Of a stretch of DNA of 64,000 bases, positions 53,154 through 64,000 are shown piece by piece. Numbering within the stretch: the first letter of the stretch is position 1; each line of letters opens with the position of its first letter. The stretch is taken from the NCBI GenBank assembly GCA_012295275.1, contig CM022672.1, positions 27,400,930 through 27,464,929 of the forward strand, written 5' to 3'. This stretch comes from Chrysomallon squamiferum (lineage: Eukaryota; Mollusca; Gastropoda; Neomphalida; Peltospiridae). Both the position numbers and the translations under genes were made by a program. The notes below the pieces were generated by a model. The model had not been told where the DNA came from. It made no database searches and worked only from the letters and a program-made list of their open reading frames with translations.

Positions 53154-53689
53154 TAATAAAATAATCCTATTCATGTTGATATGTAAATGAATTAGTAAAC
53201 ATAATTGTAAAATGAATAATATTATAACTCAATTAAATTTCAACTATAAAACAAATATATTTACTTTTAGTTATCTGCGTTAGAAATATATCGATGTACA
53301 GTAAACTAGTACATAATGGAATTTTAAATGTGTGGGAAGTTCAGATAAGTGTTACATTTACTCCAAATATCAAACGATTTGCTTTTATATGTTTTTATTC
53401 CCGTGAGTTAATGTAAAATGGACACTAAAGCGTGAAATCTAAATTATATACATTATACGACAAAAACCTGTTAGAAAGCAATAACAATGAAAAATTAAAA
53501 CCTCTGACTTAATTACAACCTTAATAAACTCGAAATTGTCTGTCACCAGGGGGATTAACTCTATATTGCTGGGACCACCTTTAAGAACAAACAGAAGGGT
53601 TGTGTGAGGATTACTTAAAATTCGTCTTTCGCTTTGTTTATTTTTGTAAATAAAACTGGCGTCCAGATAAAACTTTTGAGTTTTTTTGG

Positions 53690-53694
<5 letters not shown>

Positions 53695-53739
<45 letters not shown>
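53695..53739. repeat. (AG)n microsatellite
   Basis: About 22 AG units. Confidence 0.95.
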
Positions 53740-53742
<3 letters not shown>

Positions 53743-54113
53743 CTGAGAAAGAAAATATAATGTCTGAAACTTTTTACCCCATTAATAGGACCAATTTTCG
53801 TTTTTCGTTTTTTTTTTTTTTTTTTTTTTGCTTTTTTAATGGGTGTTTGTTTGTTGTTGTTTTGGGACGTTTTGGCAGGGTTTTGGGAGGGGTTTATGAA
53901 TACTTAAATAAAGTAAAGTAAATAGTTAATTAAATAATGAAACTAAAAACCGTTTTATGTTCTAGAATAAACTAGACTTACTTGGTTTATCTTCAACAGT
54001 TCTGTATCAAAAGTTAAACTTTAAGCTACATTTACTCTTTTTAACACGGAGAATTCCTTTCATCGATTTTTTACTATTCCATTAAATAATTAAATAGTCG
54101 TGCTGTAACTGTT

Positions 54114-54132
54114 CAATAATAATAATAATAAT

Positions 54133-54200
<68 letters not shown>
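54114..54200. repeat. (AAT)n-(AG)n compound microsatellite
   Basis: About seven AAT units followed directly by about 31 AG units and three ATG units. Confidence 0.95.
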
Positions 54201-54205
<5 letters not shown>

Positions 54206-55954
54206 GATGACACACCACCTCTCTGTCTCCTAAGATGCAATTTTAAGGTTTATAATTGTTTTATAGCACTTAACACACTCATCATTGTTGAGAAAACAAA
54301 TTAATTAATCACTCATCGAAAAAACAACAGTTATGAAGATAGCAAAACAGTAAAGAATTTTTACTGTTGTGAAAGATGAATGTTAATAGGAAACAATAGA
54401 TTACCGTGGATTATATTTCAAGCAATTATAGTTTGATATTGTCAGTGATTATAATTTAACATTTTTGTGATTTCAGTCTGTTTGCATGTCTAAATTAAAT
54501 GTTCATTGTTACCATACACTAATAAATAAACAACATAATTGTACAGATAAAATAATTTATATAAATATCGTTTATAACTTTACAAATTTATAATTTATTA
54601 ATCTCAGTAGTATTAATATGCGCACTTAAACATTTTAAATGCGCAAAAAGGGGTAAAAGATTTACATCTATGTGCAAGAGCCTGTAATATGTAATAAACT
54701 TTAAATTTTAATAAATAAATAAATAAATATTTTGATATATGTTTATACATACACATGTATGTACAGCCATATTTCAGTTTCTTAGTATCAAACTGTTTTT
54801 GGTTGTTGTTGTTTTTTTTTTTAAACTTTTGCGCACACACACATACACACACACACACAAGTTTATGATAGTCAAATTGTTTTGACAACTGGTCAATAAA
54901 ACTAATTCAGAAAAACTACCAGACTGTATCCTACGTATCAGTAAACAAACTATTATAAGGTATCAGTTTGTGTTGTATTAACTGTGTGATTATCCCATCT
55001 CTAAATGAAGAGCAACAAAATAACAGCGACCCTTTTTTCATTGTTTTGTTTTCTCTGTTGTTGTTTGCGAGACTCCATCGTATGACTTTATCATCTTGAA
55101 CTGACGGAAGAGAACAAAAAAACGAGTTTACTGGAAGAAAATATTGAAAAGTGGTGTTAATTTAAAGAGGTCTATTAAGCCAGATGTGGTTATCTTTGTC
55201 TCAGATGGAAGTGTTTTATCACAATGGCTGCATTGTCGATGGTCACGTCAAGGTGTTTGTGATTATTTATTCCAACAGGCTTAACCTAAAGCTAAACAGT
55301 CCGCTGTTATTGTTCTGTCTTATTAAAGGTATCTGTTTACGTTCAGGCGCCCAGGTGATTAATTGTTGTCTTATTTTATGTTCGACTGTCTGTGGATATA
55401 TTAAGCGGAGACAAACTCTGTTTCTTGACGTTTTCTCTTGTTGTTGCTTTAATGAGTAGAATTAATGGAGAATTTGTTACAAAAACTTCTCCAGTAAAAT
55501 GATGATGATAATTATTATTGATATTAATTTCTATTATTATTATATTATTGTTGTTGTTGTTGTTGTTGTTATATATTATTATGTATTATTATTATATATT
55601 ATTTATATTTATTAGTAGTAGTAGTAGTAGTAATAAAAGCAGTAGTAGCAGTTGTAGCAGTTGCAGCTAGTACTGTCATTATGATAATGACAGTGAATGC
55701 TTCAAAATGTGCGTGCGTGTGTGTGTGTTTGTGTCTGTTTGTGTGTGTGTGTGAGTGTGTGTGTGTGTGTGAATGGGGCCACTTCGCATATTTGTTTCAT
55801 CAGAATATAAAGGAAAAATATTAATTAATAAATAAAATAAAATTGTAAAAACTAATGTGAAATGTCCTCGAGTAAAATCAAATTGTCGAAAATATTTTTT
55901 ATCTTATGCGATCAAACTGAAAAAACACTGATAAAGGAAAATTCCACGTCCGTC

Positions 55955-56064
<110 letters not shown>

Positions 56065-58286
56065 CAACGTCACATGGAATGAAAATGAGGCCCGTGTAAT
56101 CCTGAGACTGGAGAGAACTTTTTCACAGATAAAATGATTTTTTTTTCTTCAGAGTAAATTTTGGCAAAATATAAAATTTATCTTCAAAAGAAAAATGGTG
56201 TATATATATATATTTCACTGATTTACAAATGGATACGATTCTTTTAAACTCATGATGGTTAGATGTGTCTACATTACTGTCTAATATTATCCAGATTGCA
56301 AACTAAAGTGTGGAAATATCACTTGATACTGAAATTATCACCTTCTCTGTAATTAGCTGAAATTAAATACTTTACATGAAACTGACTTTATCGGTTACTT
56401 TGATCTTTTCATAATTGGCGATCAAGTGATATGTTCCCAACAACTGATTTCATGCAAACCAGACTTGCGGTAATATCTCCTATGTGTGATCGTTCGTAGA
56501 ACACTGCCATAGTGTTCACAATTTAAACATATCCATACAGTACACGTAACAGACAATAGTGCTGTGTTCTAATTAAATACCATACCATACAGATCACGCG
56601 TTGAACAGTGCCTTTTGTTAACTGCCCTGTATGCAAAGGTTGTTAATGGTAATAAGATAACCCTTGTCGATAAAGACAACATTGGCACAAATGGTCTTCC
56701 GTAGAAACAATTTGGTAAAGATGGTTGCCGTTCAGTATTTTCATCCCGTGAATAATTTTGTTCTGTTTGAACTGGCTCCAGGACATTAATACAGCAAGTT
56801 TTATCTGTGGCCAGGGATACAGTCTCGTTATTGTGGAGATTTGCACAGGAAAGTTTAGCAGGGAGCAAAGAGATGAAGAAACATACTGATGGACAGAATT
56901 TTTAATAACGTTGAAACTAGCAGGGTTTTCTAAACAGACATTTGTGGTTGTTCCACGCCTAAAATTATATGTTGCTATTAATTTAATGAAAAAAAAAACG
57001 GGAGAAAACAATTTAAAACATCAACAAACAAAAATGAAATTGATAATTAAAATGAGTTAATTATGTTTGTGTTTGTAGAGAGAAAGATATATAAAATACA
57101 TGAAAAAAAAATTTTTTTTTATTAGAAACTTGCTTTGAACAAAACACTGTTAACTAGAAAGTGTTTGCATGGCCTGGTTTCTAGTCACGTACTGACGTAG
57201 ATTTACATTAACAGAGTATTTTCAGTTCCACTCATGGATTAAAAACAAATTATGGTACTCTTGTTTGAAACCAAATCCTGTTTTATTTATTAAACAAATA
57301 CCAACAGCAGTGAAATGAATGGCTCTTCTGTGTAACAGATGACAGAGAAACAAACACGTTTAAACTACAAACCAAAACACCAAATTCATGCAATTAATAA
57401 CAAAAATAGCTCCCTTGAACTGTACTCATAAAGTAATTCTTTATTTATCCGTTTGTCACCTGGTCTGAACGCATCTTCACGTTCTTGAACCGAGGCGTCG
57501 TATACTGCACATCACTGAAACACAACAGCTCTTTCTCCACTGTCTGTTCGTACGTGTTAAATACCAATCATACACTTATCTCACTCATCAGGGTGGAATT
57601 ATTCGAGTGCTATAAAACGAAGGTGCCAATGTCTTTACAGAGCTGCAGCAGGCTTGAATAACTCGGGTGTCATAAGCTGCTGCAGTTTTATCTCTTAGCA
57701 TCATCATCCGGTATTGCCCTCTCAATCAAAGTGTAAAGCGTTTCCTTTGAAGTTCTGCTCTAGGTTATGTTCGACCAAAGCACAAGGGACGAAATCGGTT
57801 CTGGTGATGTTAAGCTTTGAATACACCACCACTGAGGACAAACGAAAACAATAACGGGCTACGTTTTACTATTATGTGAAAGAATGATGACAATAGGTTA
57901 AGATAATAATAATAAAATTAGAAAGAAAACAATGAAATTTCTCTATTTTTGGGGGGTGGGAAGAGGACACTTTTTAGAAAAAAATAAGAAATTTCATATA
58001 ATAATAATAATAATAAGTAGATTATAATAAGTTTTTAAAACTATCATGTAGTAACAATAGCAATGGTGATGCAGATGATAAAAATCATTCAGTTGGTTCT
58101 GTTTAAACGGTAGATAACGAAATAACTAAAAGACGATTATCCAGCATGTCAGTCTTAGACAAATAATGTAAAATTATGAAAACTTTATTAAACAGCAGTC
58201 ATTAGTATCATCAAGAGCATGACGTAACATAATGAGATAAGCTACAATCCTACATTTCGTGACTGTTGTTATTGTTGTTGTTGTTA

Positions 58287-58287
<1 letters not shown>

Positions 58288-58358
<71 letters not shown>
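58288..58358. repeat. (TTA)n microsatellite
   Basis: About 23 units, preceded by a short GTT run. Confidence 0.9.
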
Positions 58359-60729
58359 GCTGTTGTTGTATTGTATTAGTTTTGTATATGGTTACCGTTT
58401 AAAGTTTTTACATTTAGTTCAGTTTTTATTTGCATGTCAGTATTTCATATATGTACATGTATTTATATTATATGCGTATGTTTGTTGTCTTATCTATTCA
58501 TATATTATGAAGTTAGGTATAAACATATGCATCCAAGGTGAGCATTCTTTACTAATATCGTCCGAAATCTCTCGGATTAAGCGATTTTTTAATGTGAATA
58601 GTCTAAATATAATTAAGTTATCTTATAGAGAGAGCGTCATATATTCTTTTTTAAAATAATTTGCTGCATGTATGTACAGTATACCGAAGCATTATAAAAT
58701 TAAGTTGTCACTACGAAGGCCATTTAAATGGACAAGTCGGTAGTTTTTGTATTCCTAATTTGTACGCTGCCATCAAAATATATAGACGAAAAGCATCAGC
58801 AGAATACAATAAATAATGCTTTTCAGTCTCTTTCCACCATTTTGTTCTGGTTACAATTTTACTAAATATTACAATTTTTTTTTATATATAGAATATAAAT
58901 ACAGGACTTTCAAATGTAATGAGTTTCTGTAATTTTCTGGTAGTGTAGCCATGACAACATGTGCATACATTAATGTCGTGTGTGCGTGCGTGCGTTCGTA
59001 TGTGCTTGTTCAAAATAAAATGTTATCAACGTAAGTAAGCGATATTTTAGTAAGTGAACATGTTGTACAAGTGCCAGTTTGAAAATGTTAATGTATTCAA
59101 ATAAATCGACGACTTTCAGACCGTTTCGAACAGCTGTGGCCATTTTGTTGATACTATAATTCAGACTTGCGTTAGTGATTGTAAGTATGCGTCGTGCGAA
59201 TATCGTTAGATCTTTGTCAGTATTTTCTGTTAACTCCTTTAATAAAACACTGTCGTCAAAAAAGAATAATAATAATAAAAAATTGGAATATGTCGTTTGA
59301 GAAAAATAATACAAATAACCATGCTTAAAATAAAGATGATCGATTACTGTATAACCAAAATAATTAGAAAAGAGCACAAACAACAAATCATTTTTACAAC
59401 TTTAATATGTACATACCGTGTTACAAGTGTCAGAATATACATGTATATCTACAAACCTGGAGACATCGGTTACGACAATACATGCATAATACATAGAAAA
59501 TAATAGTTTATTTATTTGTATAGGTCTATGATTTTGTGTCATCATAATAAAAATTAAAATATTTTTTAAAATCAAATATCTCATTTCGTCATTAAAAATA
59601 TAAGTGTATAAGTGAAATAAAAGACAAAAGTGATATATATGTATCTGGTTTAGTTACATTTTTTTTTTTTTTTTTTTTTTCTACTGTAAATAACAGTATA
59701 CAGGGTTTTTAATATTTAAAAATAGTAAATTAAGACAACTGTTTTGTGTCATTAATTAAATTTTCTCCATGCATTTACTTTTTGTTTCTGGAGCATTTAT
59801 TACAAAATAACCCTCTGAAATAATTTAAAACATTCAAATTATAATTTTAAATATTAAAAAAAAGTAAAAGGCAAAAATTCATATAGCCATGTTATTGTAA
59901 AATGCATAGATATTAAAATAATAAGTAAAACATTTCAGCATGAATATAAACCCCTTTCAACAATGGAATTTCTAACAATGTTTTTATTTATAAGTGTAAA
60001 CCAAACGAGTATACATATATATACATTCTCGGTCTTTTGTATTTTAAATCAAAGCCTTAAAATTTTGAAACCTTTAAAAATTATTATAAATGTAAAATGA
60101 AAGTAAAATTTTTAATCCTTAAAATTTAAAAGACAACATAACATCACTGGGCCCACAAACAAATAACGAATATCTTGGACACGGTATAAAACAAAGAACT
60201 GTACAAGGCAGAATAAATATATCCCTGCTTATTTACATTTCAATTTACATTTTTATACAAGCAAGCACTAGCTTTTTAATAAGTTATATGCACTATTTTT
60301 TTTTTTTTTTTTTTAGAACATAAGTCATTCTCCATTAAATTACATTATTTCAAGATTGAAGATATTATTCTTTAATTATTATTTTTTTTAAATATGAAAA
60401 TGTGATCATGTTGAAATATTATATAACGTTGTAGAGAACAGACTACCTAACAATTTCTTATGATATAATTATGTATGTATTATAGTTATATCAATATAAT
60501 TGGAGAAAATCTCTACTGCTAAAGCACTAATTAGCTTTCCCCACGAACATTCGTTGCAAACTTCACTGATTTTAATTATAAATATATTTCGTTTACACAG
60601 GTTATCCGGTAAGGATAAAAACTAAACTTTCTTTCATAAACATGTCACAGCGGATTTCTAATACAATCAGTACAGGATGTTAGCTAGCGCATGCGCCATA
60701 AATCACTCTCACTGACAGAAGAGTTCATT

Positions 60730-61050
60730 TTAGAAACGTAAGGATCTCATCATCGTCTTTCTCTTTTCACCCGCTGTCCATGACTTAGCTTTCTGGCGGA
60801 AATGACGTAAGTCGGATGAATGGTCTTTGTGCAACATGGGAGTGTACATCTTTGGTTCACACAGCTCCTGAAATATATTAACATATGAAAGAAATAATTT
60901 CACCTTCGCCATTAAGTGTTTTATTTAAATATACGTATTAGCACTCAGCAACAACACTATAATAAAATAGGCATTCGCAAAAAGACACGTATTGATAAAA
61001 TAGATTTTAAACTATCGATGACAAGAAGAGAAATGAAATCATTTATATTA

Positions 61051-61108
<58 letters not shown>

Positions 61109-61309
61109 ACAACGTACCTCAGCTTGCTCATAGAAAATGTTATATCCTCCTTCCAAAAGATATATTTCAGGGAAGAAAAGGTAGGGGTATCGATCACTGT
61201 TCTTGGCACGATCAAGACTTCGAAGATGCCTCATCCTATAAAACAGATAAAACATAAAAAATATTTATTTAAATATTTAACTTTCCTGGTCAGCAATTTC
61301 TTTTACTAA

Positions 61310-61348
<39 letters not shown>

Positions 61349-63960
61349 AATTATAAAATAATCCATATAATCCCAATAATTCAAAAATAAACATATATAA
61401 GCAAACAATTTCTGTTACAATTCATAAAGATTCTACGTTTTCAAAGCGATATTGTATACTAGTAGATACAAGTACTGTTAACTTTACCGAGAAGATACTC
61501 ACAAAGCGAACTTGAATAACACTGAAGAAATAGATACAAGTTATTAAAATTAAAGTTTACCGATTTAGTAATTAAATTAATAACCAAACTGTCCGTAATG
61601 TACTGGTTACGGTCGTGCGTGCGTGCACGAAGATAAAATGATTTGTTAAAAAAATATTAAGGATCTTAGCCGATACGATTTACGAAAGCATCGTAATGTA
61701 AACGCAGTTAATAAATAATGAATGAAAAGTATGAACCATGCTCCACAATGAAAAACAAGCGAGAGTTTTGTATTCATGGGATCGGTTTTAATAAAAAATA
61801 TATATATTTCTCATACAGTTTACGTCTTGATTGCTGTTCCATCTTTATGTGAGGCAATGATAAAGATGCATAATGACAAGATGTGATTTAAACAAGGGTG
61901 AATATAAATAATACAAATATTGTGATAGAAAGACTAGCTGTTTAGGAAAGAGATGAAGTTTAATGTTATCGAATATTACTGCTTTTGGTTTTAAAAGGAG
62001 ATACACCTATGAGCGCAATGACGGTGGATGATTTTACGCCTTCGATGTAGCGACTGAACCGTATCTAATTTCTCCACTTTTCGGAGATAAAATAACGTGG
62101 AGAATAATAAATAAAAGATATTTACATTCCAGGCGCTCTGTGAGACGAGAACTCGCAGTGAAATATGATGATTCGACGACGCTGCGAACAGCATTCAGAC
62201 CTCTTGGCTTTCTCCAGAAGTGCGCTGACGTCATCAAACGTGAACAAACTGACAGCGCTCTACAATATAACATTTAAAAGGATTTATCATAGGAAACAGA
62301 ATATTATGACATCATATTAAGATAATAAGTGGTTTACATGTGAATAAATATTATTAAAACGAAATATTACAATTTTAGAATTAATAAACATCAATTTTGA
62401 TTTATTATTATTTTTTTAATTATTTTTTTAACTTAACCTACCTGAATATGGCCGCCATTGTATTCGTATGGGTAGCGGCAGTCTACAACAGCGTATTCGT
62501 CGACGTCGTTCGTATAGTGACCAGACAAAAGATCTGAGAGCTTCAAAATATAACAAAATAACTTTTTTAATTTAGTGTAACAATAGCATTAAAATGACGC
62601 CATTATAAAAATGCCCCAACACTGGATAATACAATAACATTAAGAACATTAAGAATACAAATTATGTAGATACTTCCATTATGTGTATCATCAAAAAAAA
62701 AAAAAAAAAAAAAAAAATACAGATTGAAGACTTACAGTTTTTGGAGAAATGCTTTGTAAATCTTTGTGTTTTCCTGGTACAGTAGGCAGGATATACGTCT
62801 GAAAATACAAAAAATATTAGAACTCATTATTAATTGTTAGTTATTTAAAGAAATCCATAATCACGGAAACAGTTGGTGGTAAGTTTATTTATAGTGTAAA
62901 TATAAATAGTAAAACAACATGAGCGTGTTAGTAACAGACGATACACAACTCACTTTGCTTCCATCAGCTATCATCTCTGACGATGCTAAAGTCTCAACTG
63001 CTGCTTTTATTCTACATTCGGCGTGCGCTGCAGGTGAAGGTCTGTCAATCTTTGAAAAGAACGTAAAATTGTTATCGATGTAGATATAAATATTACTTAT
63101 AGATATAATAATAGAGCGATTAAATACAAGTTTACACTAATAATAACATTATTATTGTTATTACTTCTTCTTTTTTTAAATACATTAATATAATGGTAAT
63201 TTACAAAATAGGTATATTTTACTTTATTAATAACTTTAAAATCTTATTTTCAACAAAAAAGTGAAAAATATAAAAATAATTAAATTTTAAAAACTTTAAA
63301 ATTTTATTTTAAACAAAAAAGTAAAAAAAATATATAAATAATTAAATTTAGAAAAAAAAAATTGATAAGAAATTATGAAGAATCTTTGTTTAAACCTTTT
63401 TCTTTGGACTGAACGTAAGCGGCCTCTTTAAGGTGTTGCCTCGTTTTGGTTGTTTGGCTGTGAAAGGACTGTTCTGCGACTGAAACAGTTTCTTCCTGAA
63501 ATCAAGAGACTCGCTACGCCTCAGCGGAGTACGTATAGAAAAATCCTCATTCTGTAACAAAATTTGGTGGTTCACAATTAGATATATTTATTTGTATCGA
63601 TCCCTGTGTCTAACTGTGATGGAAACAATCTCATTTCCGTGCAGCGTTTTAACACTTTTGTTGATCTTGAACGTCTATACAGGAACTTTAATGAAAATAA
63701 AATTATCATTATCATTATCATCATTATCATTATCATTATCATTATCATTAATATTAATATTATTATTATTATTACTATAATATTTTCAAATAATTTTGAA
63801 ACTGAAATAAATTGTTTTATTAAAAATGATATAGATAGACAGATATAAATATCAAGTTTATTAACAAGAATTCAGTTGGCCTCACCAATCGTTTTTGCAG
63901 AGTCACGTGCCAGTTAACCTCGCCCGACTCCAGTGGAAGAAGATCCACTTCCATATCATC
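60730..63960 (-). CDS. CDC25: Second CDC25-type phosphatase, 5' part outside the window
   Basis: Paralog of the gene at 47267. Exons on the minus strand: 63960-63886, 63551-63396, 63049-62954, 62798-62736, 62540-62442, 62259-62126, 61235-61118, 60867-60730. They give 292 aa plus stop, in frame throughout. The first visible exon has [14 protein letters not shown], matching the DDGFVDLLDGE block of vertebrate CDC25. Next comes a basic region with LRRSESLDF and [12 protein letters not shown], then the catalytic rhodanese-like domain: [18 protein letters not shown], the Asp-Cys-Arg-Tyr-Pro-Tyr-Glu motif, HCEFSSHR (62160-62137; Cys codon 62157-62155), [20 protein letters not shown], and the tail [17 protein letters not shown], closer to the usual basic ending. 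Exons of 63, 99 and 118 nt match the first gene in size and phase. The exon at 63960 starts at an acceptor (gttgcag), so more exons lie beyond the window. Confidence 0.93.
61049..61103. repeat. (ATT)n microsatellite beside a CDC25 donor
   Basis: About 18 units. On the gene's strand it begins about 14 bases after the donor of exon 61235-61118. Confidence 0.9.
61308..61349. repeat. (AAAT)n microsatellite
   Basis: About ten units, inside a CDC25 intron (minus-strand gene). Confidence 0.9.
62693..62717. repeat. Poly-A tract
   Basis: Run of about 25 A in the intron between exons 62798-62736 and 62540-62442. Confidence 0.85.
63703..63775. repeat. (ATTATC)n then (ATT)n compound microsatellite
   Basis: About eight hexanucleotide units, then trinucleotides. 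It lies in the intron between the first two visible exons of the minus-strand CDC25 gene. Confidence 0.85.
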
Positions 63961-64000
63961 CTGCAACTGCGCATGTCACAAACATTATGATACAGATTTA

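Noticed and set aside
56569-57011. Two overlapping minus-strand open frames of 99 and 122 aa
   Set aside because: They overlap in different frames, show no recognisable domain and have no splice partners.

Overview
The window is a piece of an AT-rich animal nuclear genome. It shows GT-AG introns, short coding exons, AATAAA polyadenylation signals, and dense microsatellites (AG/CT, AAT/TTA, AT, AC, TTTTA) with homopolymer runs. The proteins are clearly animal-like but well diverged from vertebrate versions. Compact genes with this repeat load suggest a lophotrochozoan invertebrate. A mollusc is my best guess, but that is an inference from style and not from a diagnostic gene.

Layout. Bases 1-11470 hold no recognisable gene: microsatellites and a few CpG-richer islands. 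Bases 11471-21139 (+) are a complete 21-exon NOC3L gene (nucleolar complex protein 3, ribosome biogenesis and replication licensing; 794 aa). Tail to tail with it, 21646-23385 (-) is a complete 3-exon MRPL43 gene (mitochondrial large-subunit protein mL43; 182 aa). A 338-bp gap that probably acts as a bidirectional promoter separates MRPL43 from CCDC125 at 23724-35356 (+), a coiled-coil protein. CCDC125 carries two alternative exons 5 that cannot be joined to each other without a frameshift. Bases 35357-47245 are mostly repeats, with a 36-bp minisatellite, a hairpin-rich GC island and the probable CDC25 promoter. Bases 47267-51848 (+) are a complete short CDC25 phosphatase gene (344 aa) with a frame-deciding 26-nt microexon. 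After about 8.9 kb of repeat-rich spacer, a second CDC25 gene runs in the opposite direction (60730-63960, -). Its 5' part lies beyond the window.

All exon joins were checked by hand for reading frame and splice dinucleotides. The five gene models close in frame (the last one is partial). The most interesting points are the mutually exclusive exons of CCDC125, the convergent pair of CDC25 paralogs with different regulatory N-termini, the CDC25 microexon that decides between full-length and truncated product, and small tandem duplications that copied splice-donor regions inside CCDC125. Nothing here looks like a prokaryotic-type system, CRISPR array or intact transposon.
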